A stretch of 64,000 bases of DNA from Anseranas semipalmata (taxonomy: Eukaryota; Chordata; Aves; Anseriformes; Anseranatidae): the NCBI GenBank assembly GCA_013399115.1, contig VXAA01005218.1, forward strand, positions 44,737 to 108,736, in the 5' to 3' direction. Both the position numbers and the translations under genes were made by a program. A model generated the notes under the pieces. It saw only the letters and a list, made by a program, of their open reading frames with translations, made no database searches and was not told where the DNA came from. Positions 1 through 16,244 of this stretch are shown one piece after another. Position 1 is the first letter of the stretch; each line of letters opens with the position of its first letter.

Positions 1-16
1 GAGAGAGAGAGAGAGA
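1..16. repeat. (GA)n at window edge
   Basis: Dinucleotide run cut by the window start, so its true length is unknown. Confidence 0.9.
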
Positions 17-701
17 TGTCAGTGATTTCATGCAAACAGTCCTTTCAAGGGTTCTCTAAAGATAAAAATTCAAGAGAAAATCAAAACCAGACTTTGTTAT
101 TTCCACACTGTTTAGGCCAAAGGCTCTCTGTATTTTTGTGGAGTTATCCTTCTAATCAATTGGGCTGTGCCAGTAAATCTTGTAAACTTCTGTTGTTTTA
201 TGAATTTTATCAGAGTGAGACAATCGAGTGTAACACACTTCCTCATACTATCACTTTTTAAAGAGTAAGGAATGACTCCTGCCATCAAAATCAGACTGTT
301 TCTTCTCATTTCATTTCTCAGAAGAAACGTCTATCTTAAATAAGCTGCAACTAGCTCAGTTTGCTCTTTTTCTAAATGCAAAATGAACCACACTCTAACC
401 CAGAATTAAATGTGTGATGCTGATGGGCTGTTATGAATATTTTCTGGATCTGTCCAAACATTAGTGAAAACAGCCTGCATTGTGGATATACAGTTTTGTA
501 CTATGGATACGATCAAAGTATTCTCTATGTGTAGTGGAATGTGCCATGTGTGTTGGAAGTGAGTACCCAAAAGTGGAAGAACCATCATAGCTCATTACAC
601 AAAAATCTACATTCCTGTAATATAAAAAGCATCAATATATACTGGAAGATTGCTGATATATTTTAGAGATATGAGGACAGAACAAGTCGAAAAAATAAAA
701 G

Positions 702-779
702 TGTTTTTTTTTAATGTAATTTCTTTTTTATTTTTATTTTTATTTTTGTTTTTGTTTTTATTTTTTATTTATTTATTTT
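702..779. repeat. T-rich (TTTTTA/G)n tract
   Basis: Imperfect pentamer and hexamer T-runs, possibly an old poly(A) tail of a minus-strand insert, although no element body is recognisable beside it. Confidence 0.8.
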
Positions 780-1996
780 CAAGGGATGATGCAGGCTTGC
801 ATTAGTTTGAAGTCACTTTTGGCTGGAGACTTTGATGCTGTTTCTCTCCAAAAAGTGTGCAATATATGAGTAGGCTTTTACTTCTCTATTAAGTACATGA
901 CATAAATTATGTAGGATAATGGTTTAATACCCCAAATAAGTCATGAAATCATCAGCAAATTTACACTTAAAGCAAACCTGAAAAATTCCTCACAGATAAT
1001 CACAGTTTTGTAAAACTTGGAGCACTTGGCTTTAGAGAATTTCTTGTTGTTTTAAAATACTTCTGCTTGTAAGTGCAAGCAAAGCCAAACACTTTACACC
1101 TCATCATTGTGAAGGATCCTCTGTAGCCTTGGGGTTTGAGAAGCTGAAGGTCAGGTCTGGAAAGTCACCTTCACCATGTTTTAAAATTCTGTTTTAAAGT
1201 ACCATTTAACATTTGAAGTAGGAAGGTAGAGGTAAGTATTTCACTAGTGAGGATCACATCCTGTAGTGAATCAAGTCCCACTAACCCTCAGTCTCACGCC
1301 CAGGTTACTCTAGCAAGGAGTAATATTCCAACAGCAACACAGCCATGGGGCAGGCAGCAGAGGAGCCTTATGGGCTTTCTTTTGGCCGTGTTGTGGGACG
1401 AGATCAGATGCCTCAATGTCTGACAAACTGCATTGTCCCAGGAGGCAGCAGGAGATAGAGGGAGGGAAATCTGTTGCTGGTTTCATCATGAAATTTTCTG
1501 CTTGAAATTTGAGCATAGCACTTTCTCATGCTTTGGAGTCACTGTTGGCAGTATTATTCGTTTTATCTGCTGCCAAGTGGGGACAGAAAATGGAAGCTGT
1601 GCCTTGCTTTCCTTGAAACCCTTCATTTGAGCAGAGACAGAGGCATAATTGGATGTCATCTGTCTATATGAGGATACATGAACTTCTAGCATCATTCAGC
1701 TTCCCTGTGTGATACTGCTTTGGGTTTAAACTGGCAGGGAGAAAGCACTGAGGTTCGTGGGACTGCAAAATACAGAGGTTCTGGGGCTGTGCAGGGGAAT
1801 GAGAGGGAGTCACACTCCCTTAAGCTTGTCTGTGGAAAAGGACTGCTGTTCTGCTCTTTCTTACTAAACTTCATATCAGTCTTATTATTAGAACCAGGCA
1901 ATCATTTCTGTCAAAGTCCCAGAGGATATCCACTCTGAGGTTTGTTTTCTGTCCCAGGCCAGGAACACACAGACTGGCAATACCAGAAGGGTCTGG

Positions 1997-2063
1997 GTTT
2001 TTTTTTGTTGTTTTTTGTTTTTTGTTTTTTTGTTTGTTTGTTTGTTTGTTTTGTTTTGTTTTT
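1997..2063. repeat. (TTTG)n / T-rich tract
   Basis: Imperfect TTTTTTG and TTTG units. Confidence 0.85.
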
Positions 2064-2595
2064 ATCATGTTTTGGTCTGATGCCTGTGTATCAAGGAGCC
2101 AGGGTGTTGGCAAGGCAGAGGTGCTGTTAGCGCTTGGATGCCACTACCTTCACAAAGACATTGCCAAGGAAGAGGAGGTTGGAAACTGAGTGGTAGTCGG
2201 CAAGGCTGCTGGTGTTAAAAGCGTTTTTTTCTAGGTTTGGCTAGACTATTACATTCTTCAGGGTGTCTGGTAATTTGCTGTCTTAACCATGAAGGGAGGT
2301 AATGTCACTTGCCAAACAAAAGAACATTAAGAGCCCTTGCTGGAATACTTTACAATAGGTTCCTAAAAATACATTGAGTATTTTGATAGCATAATACAGT
2401 ATTAAGTTAGTGTAGCCTGTGGTGAAAGTGGTATTTAGCTTTTGTAGCAAGATCCAGGGATATCCTCCTCAAAGTTTTATTTTTCAATCTTTTGTTGGCT
2501 ATATTTCTAAAGAATGAAACTTGATTTTCTGTGAGCTAGGTTGTAAAGGTCGCTTCTGCAAAGGGATTGTTACTTATGCTGCAGGCAGATAGATA

Positions 2596-2629
2596 GGGAA
2601 GGGAAGGGAAGGGAAGGGAAGGGAAGGGA
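2596..2629. repeat. (GGGAA)n microsatellite
   Basis: About 6.8 perfect GGGAA units, an all-purine strand. Confidence 0.9.
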
Positions 2630-3749
2630 TGAACTAAGGGGAGAAGAGTTTGGACACTGCTGTTGTCCAGATCAGTCATTAAGCTCCTTGAATCTAGAGA
2701 TTTATGTGATGTTAGCTATTAAATGTTTACATGGGTTCAAAGAGAGAATGGAAATGTCAGTGGATCCACTGAGGGTGACCAAACAGATAGAGACACACCT
2801 GGATTAATTAATGCTTAAAATAAAAATAGCTGGAGCCTGTTTAATAATAGGCTCTATTAGTCAAAAAACAGCAACAACAACAAAACACTTTTATGTCTGC
2901 CCTGTTTCTTACTATTCAGCTAGACATCTACTCAGGAATACTGCTGAAAGCAGGCTGTTGAAGGATGAAGACCCAGCATGGCAGTTTCAGTGTAATGCGG
3001 TAGTATTGGATCCCTGTAAACTCAATAGGAGTTTTGATCCTATGTGTGTCCAAAGTGTGTAGCTTAAGAAAATCTAAAAAATGAGCCTTCCTTTACATCA
3101 GTGTAACTTAGAATATCTGCAAAGCTATGGGCTGATGCGTACTGAAGACAGAGGAAGTGATCTTTCAGTAAGTTCATCTGTTAGGTGTAAGAAAATTATG
3201 ATGCTGAGTAAAAAGAGAAAAACATCCAGAACTATTAATAAGCTAATGATATTCACACCAGCCATAACAATATGGTCTTCAGAAATGCAATCCTTACTGG
3301 TCAGTTCTTCTAGCAGAGGATTTTCTCGGTTTTGTTCCGTTTTATTTTTCTGTCCTTTCCTTCTCCTTGCTGGCTGCAACAATTTGACATCAGCAAAGGT
3401 ACTTGCTACTTGTCATTGGCATGAGATTGCTGCTTGGCAGACTTGACTTACACGTCAGCATTAACACCGTGTGCAGTTGTTGCCAAGGTGCTCAAATCTT
3501 TGAAGGCAGTCTCTTTAAACAGCTAAAAGTAATAAATAGAGATACTGATAGTGTAAAATGTTATATAGATATGACAATAAAGTAGGAAGACATTTGAGCA
3601 CAGTTTGAGACTTAAGAGAACTCTAAACCTGAAGAAATGGATACTAGTTCCTATCGGTGCTTCATCTTTTGACTTCTGGGTAGAGCTGGGAGGAAGATAG
3701 TCTGTTCTCATTCAGGTCCCTTCAGGCTTTCAGAGCTGTCCTTGTCTCC

Positions 3750-4302
3750 TTGGTTGAGGAGGATCGTGTCAGAGATCATTTAGTCAAATTTGACACCCAC
3801 AAATCCACGTGCCCCAGTGGGATTCACCCATGAGTGCTGAGGGAGCTGGTAGATGATATTGCAAGGCTACTGAGTTGATGAGGGGACTGGAGCATCTCTC
3901 ATACGATGAGAGGCTGAGAGAGCTGGGCCTGTTTAGCTTGGAGAAGAGAAGACTGAGAGGGGATCCTATCAATGTGTACAAATATCTGAAGAGAGGGTGT
4001 CAAGAGGATGGGGCTGGACTCTTTTCAGTGGTGCCCAGCGACAGGACAAGAGGCAACGGGCACAAACTGAAACACAGGAAGTTCTAGCTGAATATGAGAA
4101 AACACTTCTTTCCTGTGAGGGTGACAGAGCACTGGCACAGGTTGCCCAGAGAGGCTGTGGAGTCTCCTTCTCTGGAGATATTCAAAACCCGCCTGGATGC
4201 CATCCTGTTCAACGTGCTCTAGGTGGTCCTGCTTGGCAGGGAGCTTGGACTAGATGATCTCCAGAGGTCCCTTCCAACCTCAACCATTCTGTGATTCTGT
4301 GA
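3750..4302 (+). mobile_element. CR1 LINE fragment, internally deleted
   Basis: The right part matches the CR1 3' region, with GGGACTGGAGCATCTCTC, the GAGAAGAGAAGACTGAGAGG block, GCCCAGCGACAGGACAAGAG, TGGACTAGATGATCTCCAGA and the terminal ATTCTGTGATTCTGTGA. The left part (about 3750-3870, GAGTGCTGAGGGAGCTGG) belongs to an earlier part of the reverse transcriptase frame. The two join abruptly near 3870, so most of the RT region is missing. CR1 is the dominant avian LINE and is usually 5'-truncated. The exact left border is uncertain. Confidence 0.9.
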
Positions 4303-4436
4303 AAGTGCAAAGAAAACCTAAACATCCTCAAACAGATGGTTATGAACCTCATTGACCAGGTTCAGATTTTTGTGGTTATTCAAGCAGTTGTGTTCAGACG
4401 TTATTATAGCTATGTTTTCTAGCAAATGGGACCTAG

Positions 4437-4500
4437 TTTTTTTTTTGTTGTTGTTGTTGTTTTGTTGTTGTTGTTTTTGTTTTTGTTTTTGTTTTTATTT
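4437..4500. repeat. (GTT)n and (GTTTTT)n tract
   Basis: T run, then GTT units, then GTTTTT units, lying about 135 bases past the CR1 3' end. Confidence 0.85.
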
Positions 4501-7500
4501 CCTGGCATAATTTACTGTGCTTTAGTTGGTCCAAAGAATACTTTCATATAAATTTTGCAGACTCTGTAAACTCAGTCAGGGCTGAATGAGGAATGAAAAT
4601 GACTTGAGTTCAACCCTGTGTGCTAGTGAATATTACATTATTTATATGGGAGGTGAGACACTTTGAGACAGAGGTTGAGAAACTGTCTCTCCACCTTTCA
4701 TTCCTTCCCACTGGTTCCCTTTCCTCCATAGTAACCCATGATACATTGTCAGGGCATTCATCTAATGATAAGATCAGTAGTCTGAATGAGGCAGGGTTTG
4801 GTGAATCCCTAGACCCAGCCTTGCTACTCTGGAATGGGTTTTCCCCTTGTATTTTCACTAGAAATTTTATTCTGGGAACCTTTTCCAAAGAAGACCTGAG
4901 TAAAATCGTTCTAATTAAAAAAGGTGTTGCCAAAAAGCTTGCAACCAGCCTCACCTATCTCTTAATATGCAAATCTCTCTTGCAGCTGTAGAGCCCCAAA
5001 GGCTTTTCTGAGCTTTTATATGGGCCAGCAGCCACAGGCAGAACATTCTTTTTGGATCAAGCCCTAAGGAATGTGTAATAAATTTGCCTATATATGACTA
5101 TTTTAGAAAGAAGTATTTCAGTTTTAAGTTTTAGAACATACAGTTTCAGAAATAACCTCTGAAGAGTTACATGTAGTCTCAACCTTTGCGCTCTTTTGGA
5201 AATGCAATAAGCAAATGTCTCTGAGTTTCGAATGACTCAGAACACAGATGGTTTCATTATTCTACTGTATTGGAAGTTACCTTTTTGTGGATGGGGAATT
5301 ATCCCCCTAATTAATAGGAACAGAAGAGAGGTTCTTTGGCCTCATCATTGTAAGCAGCTTCTCTTGTGGAAGCAACACTGCTGTAGTAGCAGTCTGGGGA
5401 ACCAGACAGAATTGCATTTAAACAAATGTATTCTGCACCTCATTTTTTTTCAGCATGGGAGTGGATATTCTGAAACACTTGCTGTTTCCTGTATGCCTGC
5501 AGCCATGCCATCTCAGATAGCAATCTTCAAATAAAACAGGGTTGGGTTTGGTCAGGGCTTGATTTTCTGTGGAGTTCTCCCTTTCCCAAATGCTCTCTGA
5601 TTTAGACAAGCGTGCAGCTGGGCTATCTCAGCGATCAGAAACCTGCACAAATTGCACTGCCCCTTCTTCCACAAGTAAGATTTTTTGGTCTTGCACGCTG
5701 GTTTGAATTTTGTTGTAGGAAGTTACTGTCTACTGGTTTAGGATTACTTTTGAATTTTCATTTGGATGGGCTATCCTTCTTTACGAACTTAGTGTGTAAA
5801 TGATGCTGCTTTCAATTCTGATGCAGTTGTGTTAAATGGTGAACATAATGTTTTTTACTTCAAAGCATGCACAGAAGAATTTACTAAAAATGGTTACATT
5901 ACAGGTTAGAACTCCAAAAACCTGCTTTGGCACCAGAAAACTACTTTGGTACCTGGCAGTCCTGTATCAGATAAAAACCAGCTCCACCAATATCTTTAAA
6001 ATCTTGGCTGTACATGTGTGTACATGACCTGAGCCCCTCCAGAGTGGAAGGCAGTATGCATTTGTGTTAGTCACCCTTTCTGTTTCTTACTTGGTTTCAG
6101 GCCAGCTCACCTCGTGGATTCCAGTACCTGGATTCCAGAGTCAATTAAACTAGGTGTTTGCATCTTGAAATTACTGCAGCATTGAAAGCAATTATAGCCC
6201 TGGTTATTAACTTCAGAGTATGGAAATTCTCATTTGTTTTTGATAATGGCACAAGCAGCTTCTTAGGCCCTTATTGTGCTAAAATGTACAATGGAGTCAG
6301 GGGATCTTTTGGCAACATGTTTGTTCACTGTCCCTGTTACAGCATAACTGCAATTTTCAGAGAAAAAAAAAGAAAAGAAAAAAAAAAGTCAGGACAACAA
6401 CGGTGGCTATGCAACATGGTCAGAGACAATCGTGTGCTAACCAAAATAGCCTCATTCTCTGGACAGGATCTTAGTTCAACTGCTTCAGCTGACATCACTA
6501 CTGGAATCTTCTGTGTCACTCCTTGGCTCATGCTATCCACACTTAACAGCCCTTAAGAAATTCTGGTCCAGTGGGAACCTACTTCTGGTACTCTAAGATA
6601 CTGGCTTCAAAATGTATGTAATGAGAAAATAAACTGCAAGTTTGCTAGACTGTAAGCTAAGTTACCATGTACAGTGTGAGACTAGTTTTTCACTACCCCT
6701 TCTAACTGTGAATAGTAGCTGTATGTCACTAGTATTCCTTCTGAAGTTAGAGCTCCCTGTAGAAGTTAGAAGCTACAGGGAGCAGCAAGAGCTGATCCTT
6801 AAAAGTCTGTTTGCAAAGACTCTGAAAAAAAGCAGTACAATAAAATTATTTAATCTGTAATTGTAACAGTTTCAGAAATTGAACAAACCTGTAGCAGCAT
6901 CCAGAACACTACATCACCTAACTTTGTCCTTACCATTCTCTGCTAGTATTTTGTATTCAAGGCTGAAGCTTCCAGCATTTCTTCTCACAATAGCTCCCAA
7001 TGTTGACCCTGTCTCACTGCTATTAAGTCTACCTATTGTTTTACAATTCCTCTTTTTAAAGATACAAAAATAAAAGTACGTTAATACAAATTATTTCCTG
7101 CACTGATTGTATCCTTACTCCTGCTTTATAAGTTGCTCAAAATCAAGTCTGTATCAGTGAAAAAATTAGATATTTAATGATACCAGGAAGCAATTTTATG
7201 TTTTGGCACTAGACAATATACAGCAGAACATAAACAGGCATTCTATTCATAAAAGTACAATTAAACCAAAAGACATTAAAAAGGCTGGATAAAGATTTGT
7301 AAAGCCAGACGTCACTGGTAAGCTTTTAAGTAATTTGAGAACAAGCCTTCTGCAGTACATGTTAGTGCAAATTGAAAATATTTTTCAATAGGTTTTAACA
7401 ACTTTTTTTCTCCATGTTTTAAATCTTAGCACGTTTAAGCCTATACTTGCAACTCAGTTATTGAAAGCATAGCACAGGAATAGAGAGGAAGATGTATAGG

Positions 7501-7722
7501 GAATGGGACAGAAGTAGCTTCAATACCAGCTGGAGGATTACTGAAAGTTTCTCTTGTTTGCCAACTACATGAGCAGAGCTTGATCAGAACTGTTGCTTAG
7601 CTTAACCTATTTATCTTTTATCCTTAATGGCAGTGCACAATGATCATGGTAGTGGTAAGTTTGGAAAATGTATTTTTCAGAAATGATTTTTCTGTAAGAA
7701 AAAAAGTAAGGGGGGAACAAGG

Positions 7723-7775
7723 TTTTTTTTTGTCTTTTTTGTTTGTTTGTTTTTGTTTGTTTGTTTGTTTGTTTT
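7723..7775. repeat. (TTTG)n tract
   Basis: T9 followed by TTTG units. Confidence 0.85.
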
Positions 7776-8255
7776 ACACTCCGTGTACAAAAATGAAAAG
7801 GAAATACAGAAAAAAAAAAATCTGCTGTTACTTATGGGTTTTGGAAGTTACCGACTGATTATACAGAGTTACGCTACAGTGATTTTGGCAGAAATATTTT
7901 TTTTAAAGAACTCGGAATTTTAAGAATAATGATAATTACTGTAATATATTTCACAGTGTGTCATCTCTCAAGCAAGCTGAGTTTTAGTAAATAACAATAC
8001 TCCATGCTTATATTAGGCTTGAACAACACAAACAGCAAAGTGTTATCATGGCCATCAAAAGATACAGTAAATCCTCTATGAGGAGTACAACAATAAAGTA
8101 TCAAGTGCATTAGATTCTGCACTGAACAGACCAGAAACATACCAAGAATGTTAATTGAAGGCTCTTTAACATGTTAATGCAAGCAGTGCATTAGGAAATG
8201 CTTAATCAAAAGACAGTAAGACCTATACTATACAGGTATCACTGTATATCTTTTT

Positions 8256-8260
8256 CTTGC
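8256..8260. repeat. Target-site duplication, left copy (CTTGC)
   Basis: Five-base direct repeat next to the LTR start. The identical right copy lies at 8814-8818, and the intact duplication suggests a fairly recent insertion. Confidence 0.8.
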
Positions 8261-8416
8261 TGTTGTGATTTAACCCAGCAGGCAGCTAAGCACCACACAG
8301 TTGTTCACTCACTCCCCCATAGTGGGATGGGGGAGAGAATCAGAAGAAAGGTAAAAACATGTGGGTTGAGATAAAGACAATTTAACAGGACAGAAAAGGA
8401 AGGAAATAATAGTAAC

Positions 8417-8451
<35 letters not shown>

Positions 8452-8813
8452 ACAAAACAAATGATGCACAATGCAATTGCTCACCACCAAACGATGCCCA
8501 ACCTGTCCCTAAGCAGTGGCTGCCCCACCCCAGCCAACTCCCCCCAGCTTTTATTGCTGAGCATGACTCCTTATGGTATGGGACATAACCTTTGGCCAGT
8601 CTGGGCCAGCTGTCCTGGCTGTGTCCCCTCCCAGCTCCTTGTGCACCCCCAGCCTCCTCAGAAGCTGAAAAGTCCTTGGCTCTGCATAAGCACAGCTCTG
8701 TAACAACTAAACATCGGTGTGTTATCAGCGTTATTCTCATCCTAAATCCAAAACACAGCACCATACTAGCTACTAGGAAGAAAATTAACTCTATTGCAGC
8801 CAAAACCAGGACA
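8261..8813 (-). mobile_element. Solo LTR, TguLTR5-like (ERVL-type)
   Basis: On the minus strand the element runs from TGTCCTGGTTTTGGCTGC to GGGTTAAATCACAACA, so it has TG...CA ends. It is flanked by a perfect 5-bp duplication CTTGC (8256-8260 and 8814-8818), the length typical of ERVL insertions. A minus-strand AATAAA (plus TTTATT at 8550-8555) fits an LTR poly(A) signal. Only one LTR and no internal retroviral genes are present, so it is a solo LTR left by LTR-LTR recombination. An (AAT)n microsatellite (8416-8451) has expanded inside it. The family name is from memory of neoavian repeats. Confidence 0.85.
8416..8451. repeat. (AAT)n inside the solo LTR
   Basis: About 12 units of AAT within the LTR at 8261-8813, which lengthen it. 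Confidence 0.9.
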
Positions 8814-8818
8814 CTTGC
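8814..8818. repeat. Target-site duplication, right copy (CTTGC)
   Basis: Matches the left copy at 8256-8260 exactly and directly abuts the LTR end ACCAGGACA. Confidence 0.8.
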
Positions 8819-10079
8819 ATGCAGTGTAATAAAGTAAATATGAATGTTAAGTCTTGTTCAGTAGGTAGACCAGCTTCATAAGGTAAAAGGCAGTCACACA
8901 TCACAAAGTCAAAATGTCCTACAAAGTTGTCCTGCTCCATAGAGAATCTTTCTGTTTATTCTTTATCATATATAGAGTTCACTTCTGTAACAAATTATAG
9001 CAGTTTAATGGCACAAAACTTTTTTATTTTGCACAGCAGAGAGCCAAAAATGGTTCTGCAACATATCCACCATAGACTGGTTTCCTAACTAGTTAAAACT
9101 TGAACTTCACTGGTGTGGAACTAAACATATCATGTTTGTTTTTCTGCTCTCAGAGGCACCACTAGAATCCACCTTCCCTACTAGAACACCAGAATGAAGT
9201 TGTTTGGTGCCTGTAAAAGAGCATTTCTTGTCACACCAAATTTTTTGTTATATTTTGTCACATGACATGGTGAAAAAAATCAAGCTATTTTTTAAGTTGA
9301 TTGAGATTGACTGTAGCTGCACATTTTCCCTCTCCTTCCTAATGCCAGGCAAAGCATTTGCAGATATCTGTGGGTCACTACTTTTTTGGTGAAACCCATG
9401 TGAAAGACAGTGATCCATCAGTCAACTGTGCATCCTGCTGTGAGCGGTTGGTAAATAGTGCTGCGACTCGGTGGCAGAATTTTTTTCCTGCTTCCATTCT
9501 ATTATCACAAGGAGAGAAACATGCTATATCGCTCTTTAAGTTATGTGGGTGTCCTCAGTGTTAGCAGAAAGAAAAACTGAAAATTCACGAGGCAAAACTG
9601 AAGACTCTGTGTGTTTGTGCGCACGCATGTGTGCATGAGCATGCATACACGTGTGCTCTTATATATAAAATTCTACATGAGCATTTTCTGTTTTTTTGGT
9701 ACAATAAGCCTTGGGATTCGTTCTTACTGCAATGATAGCTTGACTAATCTACGCTTGGGTAAAGGTCCTCACAAGTCAGCCTAGCTTGAATGAGAGAAGT
9801 TGTGTTTCAAAGTAGAGGTATTTGGATAAGCAGCACAGAAGTTCAGTCTTGTCGTGTTACCAGCTCCAGAGCTGGCTGCACATTTGTACACTGGCTTTAA
9901 GCCACACTTCACTTACAGGCCAACTAAAAAAATGAAACAAAATTTTTCTTGGAAATCTCCCTTCCATGGAGTACTTCAGACTGTTCCTGATGAAGGAAAT
10001 AGAGAAGGGAAAGATTGCCATTGTCAGAGGAATTACTATCCTTTGTCCAGCTTGTCCATTCTTATGTTAAAAAATGAGA

Positions 10080-10380
10080 AATGAGGAAGAAGGGAAAAAG
10101 GAACATTAACTCTTGATATTTTTATTTTTTATGATATGGGCATGCCAAGTTTTGTCAAATAAAGAAGTAAATATTTGAGAAGCCATGTCATCTTTCCGTC
10201 CAAACAGAACACATGAAGAAAAAGTGTAAGGGAATGTATAAGATGAAAGAGAAATATTCTAATTTCTTAGAAATAAGAGAGGAAAAATCAATAGATACGG
10301 AGAGAAGCTGTAGAAAATAAGAGGGAGAGGAATGTGAGAGAGGCATGTAAAGAGGGAGAGAGGGAGATCCACAGATCTAC
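10080..10380. repeat. Purine-rich low-complexity stretch
   Basis: Plus strand dominated by A and G (AGGAAGAAGGGAAAAAGG, AGAGGGAGAGAGGGAGA). No coding or transposon match seen. Confidence 0.6.
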
Positions 10381-12061
10381 TGGTGGAAATAAAGACATGC
10401 ACGGGTATCAAATGAAGTGACGCTGACTGGAGAATGAAGAGATGATGGCATTGACACTGCATCATTCAGAGTGATTCCACAGACCTATGTCACTCTGCAT
10501 GCCCACTGCACTTCCTCCTGTGATGGTTTTTCACCTGGGGAAGACTGTCAATGGCTTGTTGGTCTAAGAGCATAACAGAGATGTCAGGAAAGGCTGCCAC
10601 ATATAATAAATGTACTCAGTTGGATGTACTCATGTTCTTTCAGCCTCAGTTGTCAGGTACTTTATTTATACCTCTACAGGTAAATAATATCAGAGGTGCT
10701 GGGTGTAGAAGGTCTGTGGGACCAGTAAGACTGAAAAGCAGTGAGAACTAGTCTTTTTCCCTTTTGCCTCCTTGTTTGACCCCCAAAAGTAATCAGATAT
10801 TTCTCCAGATTTACCAAGGATAGATCTCTCAAGTGAAGCATATAGCTTTTACAGTCAATTTTCTGATTATAGTGGCAGTGTTTTGTTAAATTGTTTGAAG
10901 AAAGCAGTAATTGCCAAAAGAAACCTATTAAGAACAGTAATTGGCCATTGCCTTCCAAATCAGTAAATATTCTAGCAGGTGATTTTTTTTATATATTTGT
11001 GCTTGTTTGTTTTGTTGGTTAGAACATTTAGGGTGCTTTTAATCATTCAAACTTTTGGAACAGAAAATCAACAGTGTAGTTCCAGTATAAAAAGCTGTGT
11101 TAATTCAGAAAAGAGGCTAGAGAAAGCAATGCTTGGTGCACCTTCTTCCACGAAATCAAATCCTCAGGAATACCATTAAAGCAGCAATGTGTGCAAAATA
11201 TGGATCCAAATAATTCTGTTCCTACCTTTAAAGGCTATAATGTCATGTAATCTCAAGCCCAGTCAAGTCAGTTTATTCAGTGATTATCAATATGAGACTT
11301 CTACAGAAACTTGGGTTTCTCAGCTCCCTTTTAATAAGGTATCTGGTTACACTACTAAGATAACTATTATTAGCTGTTCTTTCACTACAGTACTCCAAGA
11401 TGTGCTCAAACTTAAAGGCAAGGAAAGTATATCATACATACTTACCTTAGAATGAGTAAACAGAGGCCAAAACAATAATGTATAGTTTCTTAAACATAGA
11501 TTCCTATATACAGATAATTCAGCACCCCACTCAATTGGTAGGCTCTTTTGCCCAGTTCTGGCTTTTATTGGAAACAACAGTAAACCCCTCATCTGCCTCA
11601 GAGGTGATGATTTGATAACTAAGGTGGTAGTATAAACTCACTATCAGCAGGGTGAGAGTTAAGTCAAAATCTGTTTAGCAGAAATGTATGCCAGGACAGG
11701 ACTGTCGTATTTTCCAGCCAATACAGTTCTTAGTTCAATACTGACTTAAAAATTGAAGACACTACTAAAAGGAACTAATTTTTAGGCAGTTTCTGGACAG
11801 TTAAGTAGGAACACAGTGTACTGTTTGTTAGTTTCTATGTGTGTATTAAAGAATTGCTTTCCCACAGCTCCACAAAACTTTAGGACCCCTCCTTGAATCT
11901 AAGCTCTCATTTGATCCTGTGATCAGCTTTCAGTGTACTTTGTTCTGCATATTATAGTTTTGCGACTCTGCTGATACTGTTGTTAGCTTGTGTATACATT
12001 TATCTATAGATATTTATTAATCTTTTCACTATAGTGATTATGGTATTGTGATCCTTTTCAG

Positions 12062-12130
12062 TGTACCTGGAGGACAGTTTTGTAAAATCTGGAGTGTTCA
12101 ACGTGTCAGAACTTGTGAGGGTGTCCAGAA
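12062..12130 (+). CDS. NFIB: NFIB coding exon ([10 protein letters not shown] exon)
   Basis: This 69-nt exon follows a CCTTTTCAG acceptor and ends at A|GTAAGT, a near-consensus donor. It enters in phase 1 (first two bases TG complete a codon) and reads [20 protein letters not shown], then S-R, leaving one base (A) for the next exon. It lies just after the DNA-binding domain in the protein and starts the C-terminal regulatory part; the ELVRVS motif is shared across NFI paralogues. The exon is symmetric (phase 1-1), so skipping it would keep the frame. If the preceding exon ends in G, the boundary codon would be GTG (Val); I recall Gly in mammals, but that base is outside the window. Confidence 0.95.

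Positions 12131-16244
<4,114 letters not shown>

Larger units (their letters stand above)
1..12061 (+). other. NFIB: Intron upstream of the YLED exon (partial)
   Basis: AT-rich intronic DNA. I looked for the exon expected just upstream (the DSGQSG/PAKNPP part of NFIB) and did not find it, so it lies before the window. Supported contents are simple repeats, one degraded plus-strand CR1 (3750-4302) and a solo LTR (8261-8813). A purine-rich belt (about 10080-10380) is rich in GAGA and GGAGAG. No open frame here looks like a gene. Confidence 0.8.

Noticed and set aside
4610..4991. Opposing 114- and 123-codon frames
   Set aside because: Overlapping frames on both strands in intronic DNA with no domain or family match.
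6158..6556. 132-codon plus-strand frame
   Set aside because: It crosses an A-rich low-complexity tract, has no family match and lies in the intron before the YLED exon.
8309..8803. 164-codon minus-strand open frame
   Set aside because: It lies wholly in the solo LTR and runs through an (AAT)n repeat that gives poly-Ile. No retroviral protein similarity.
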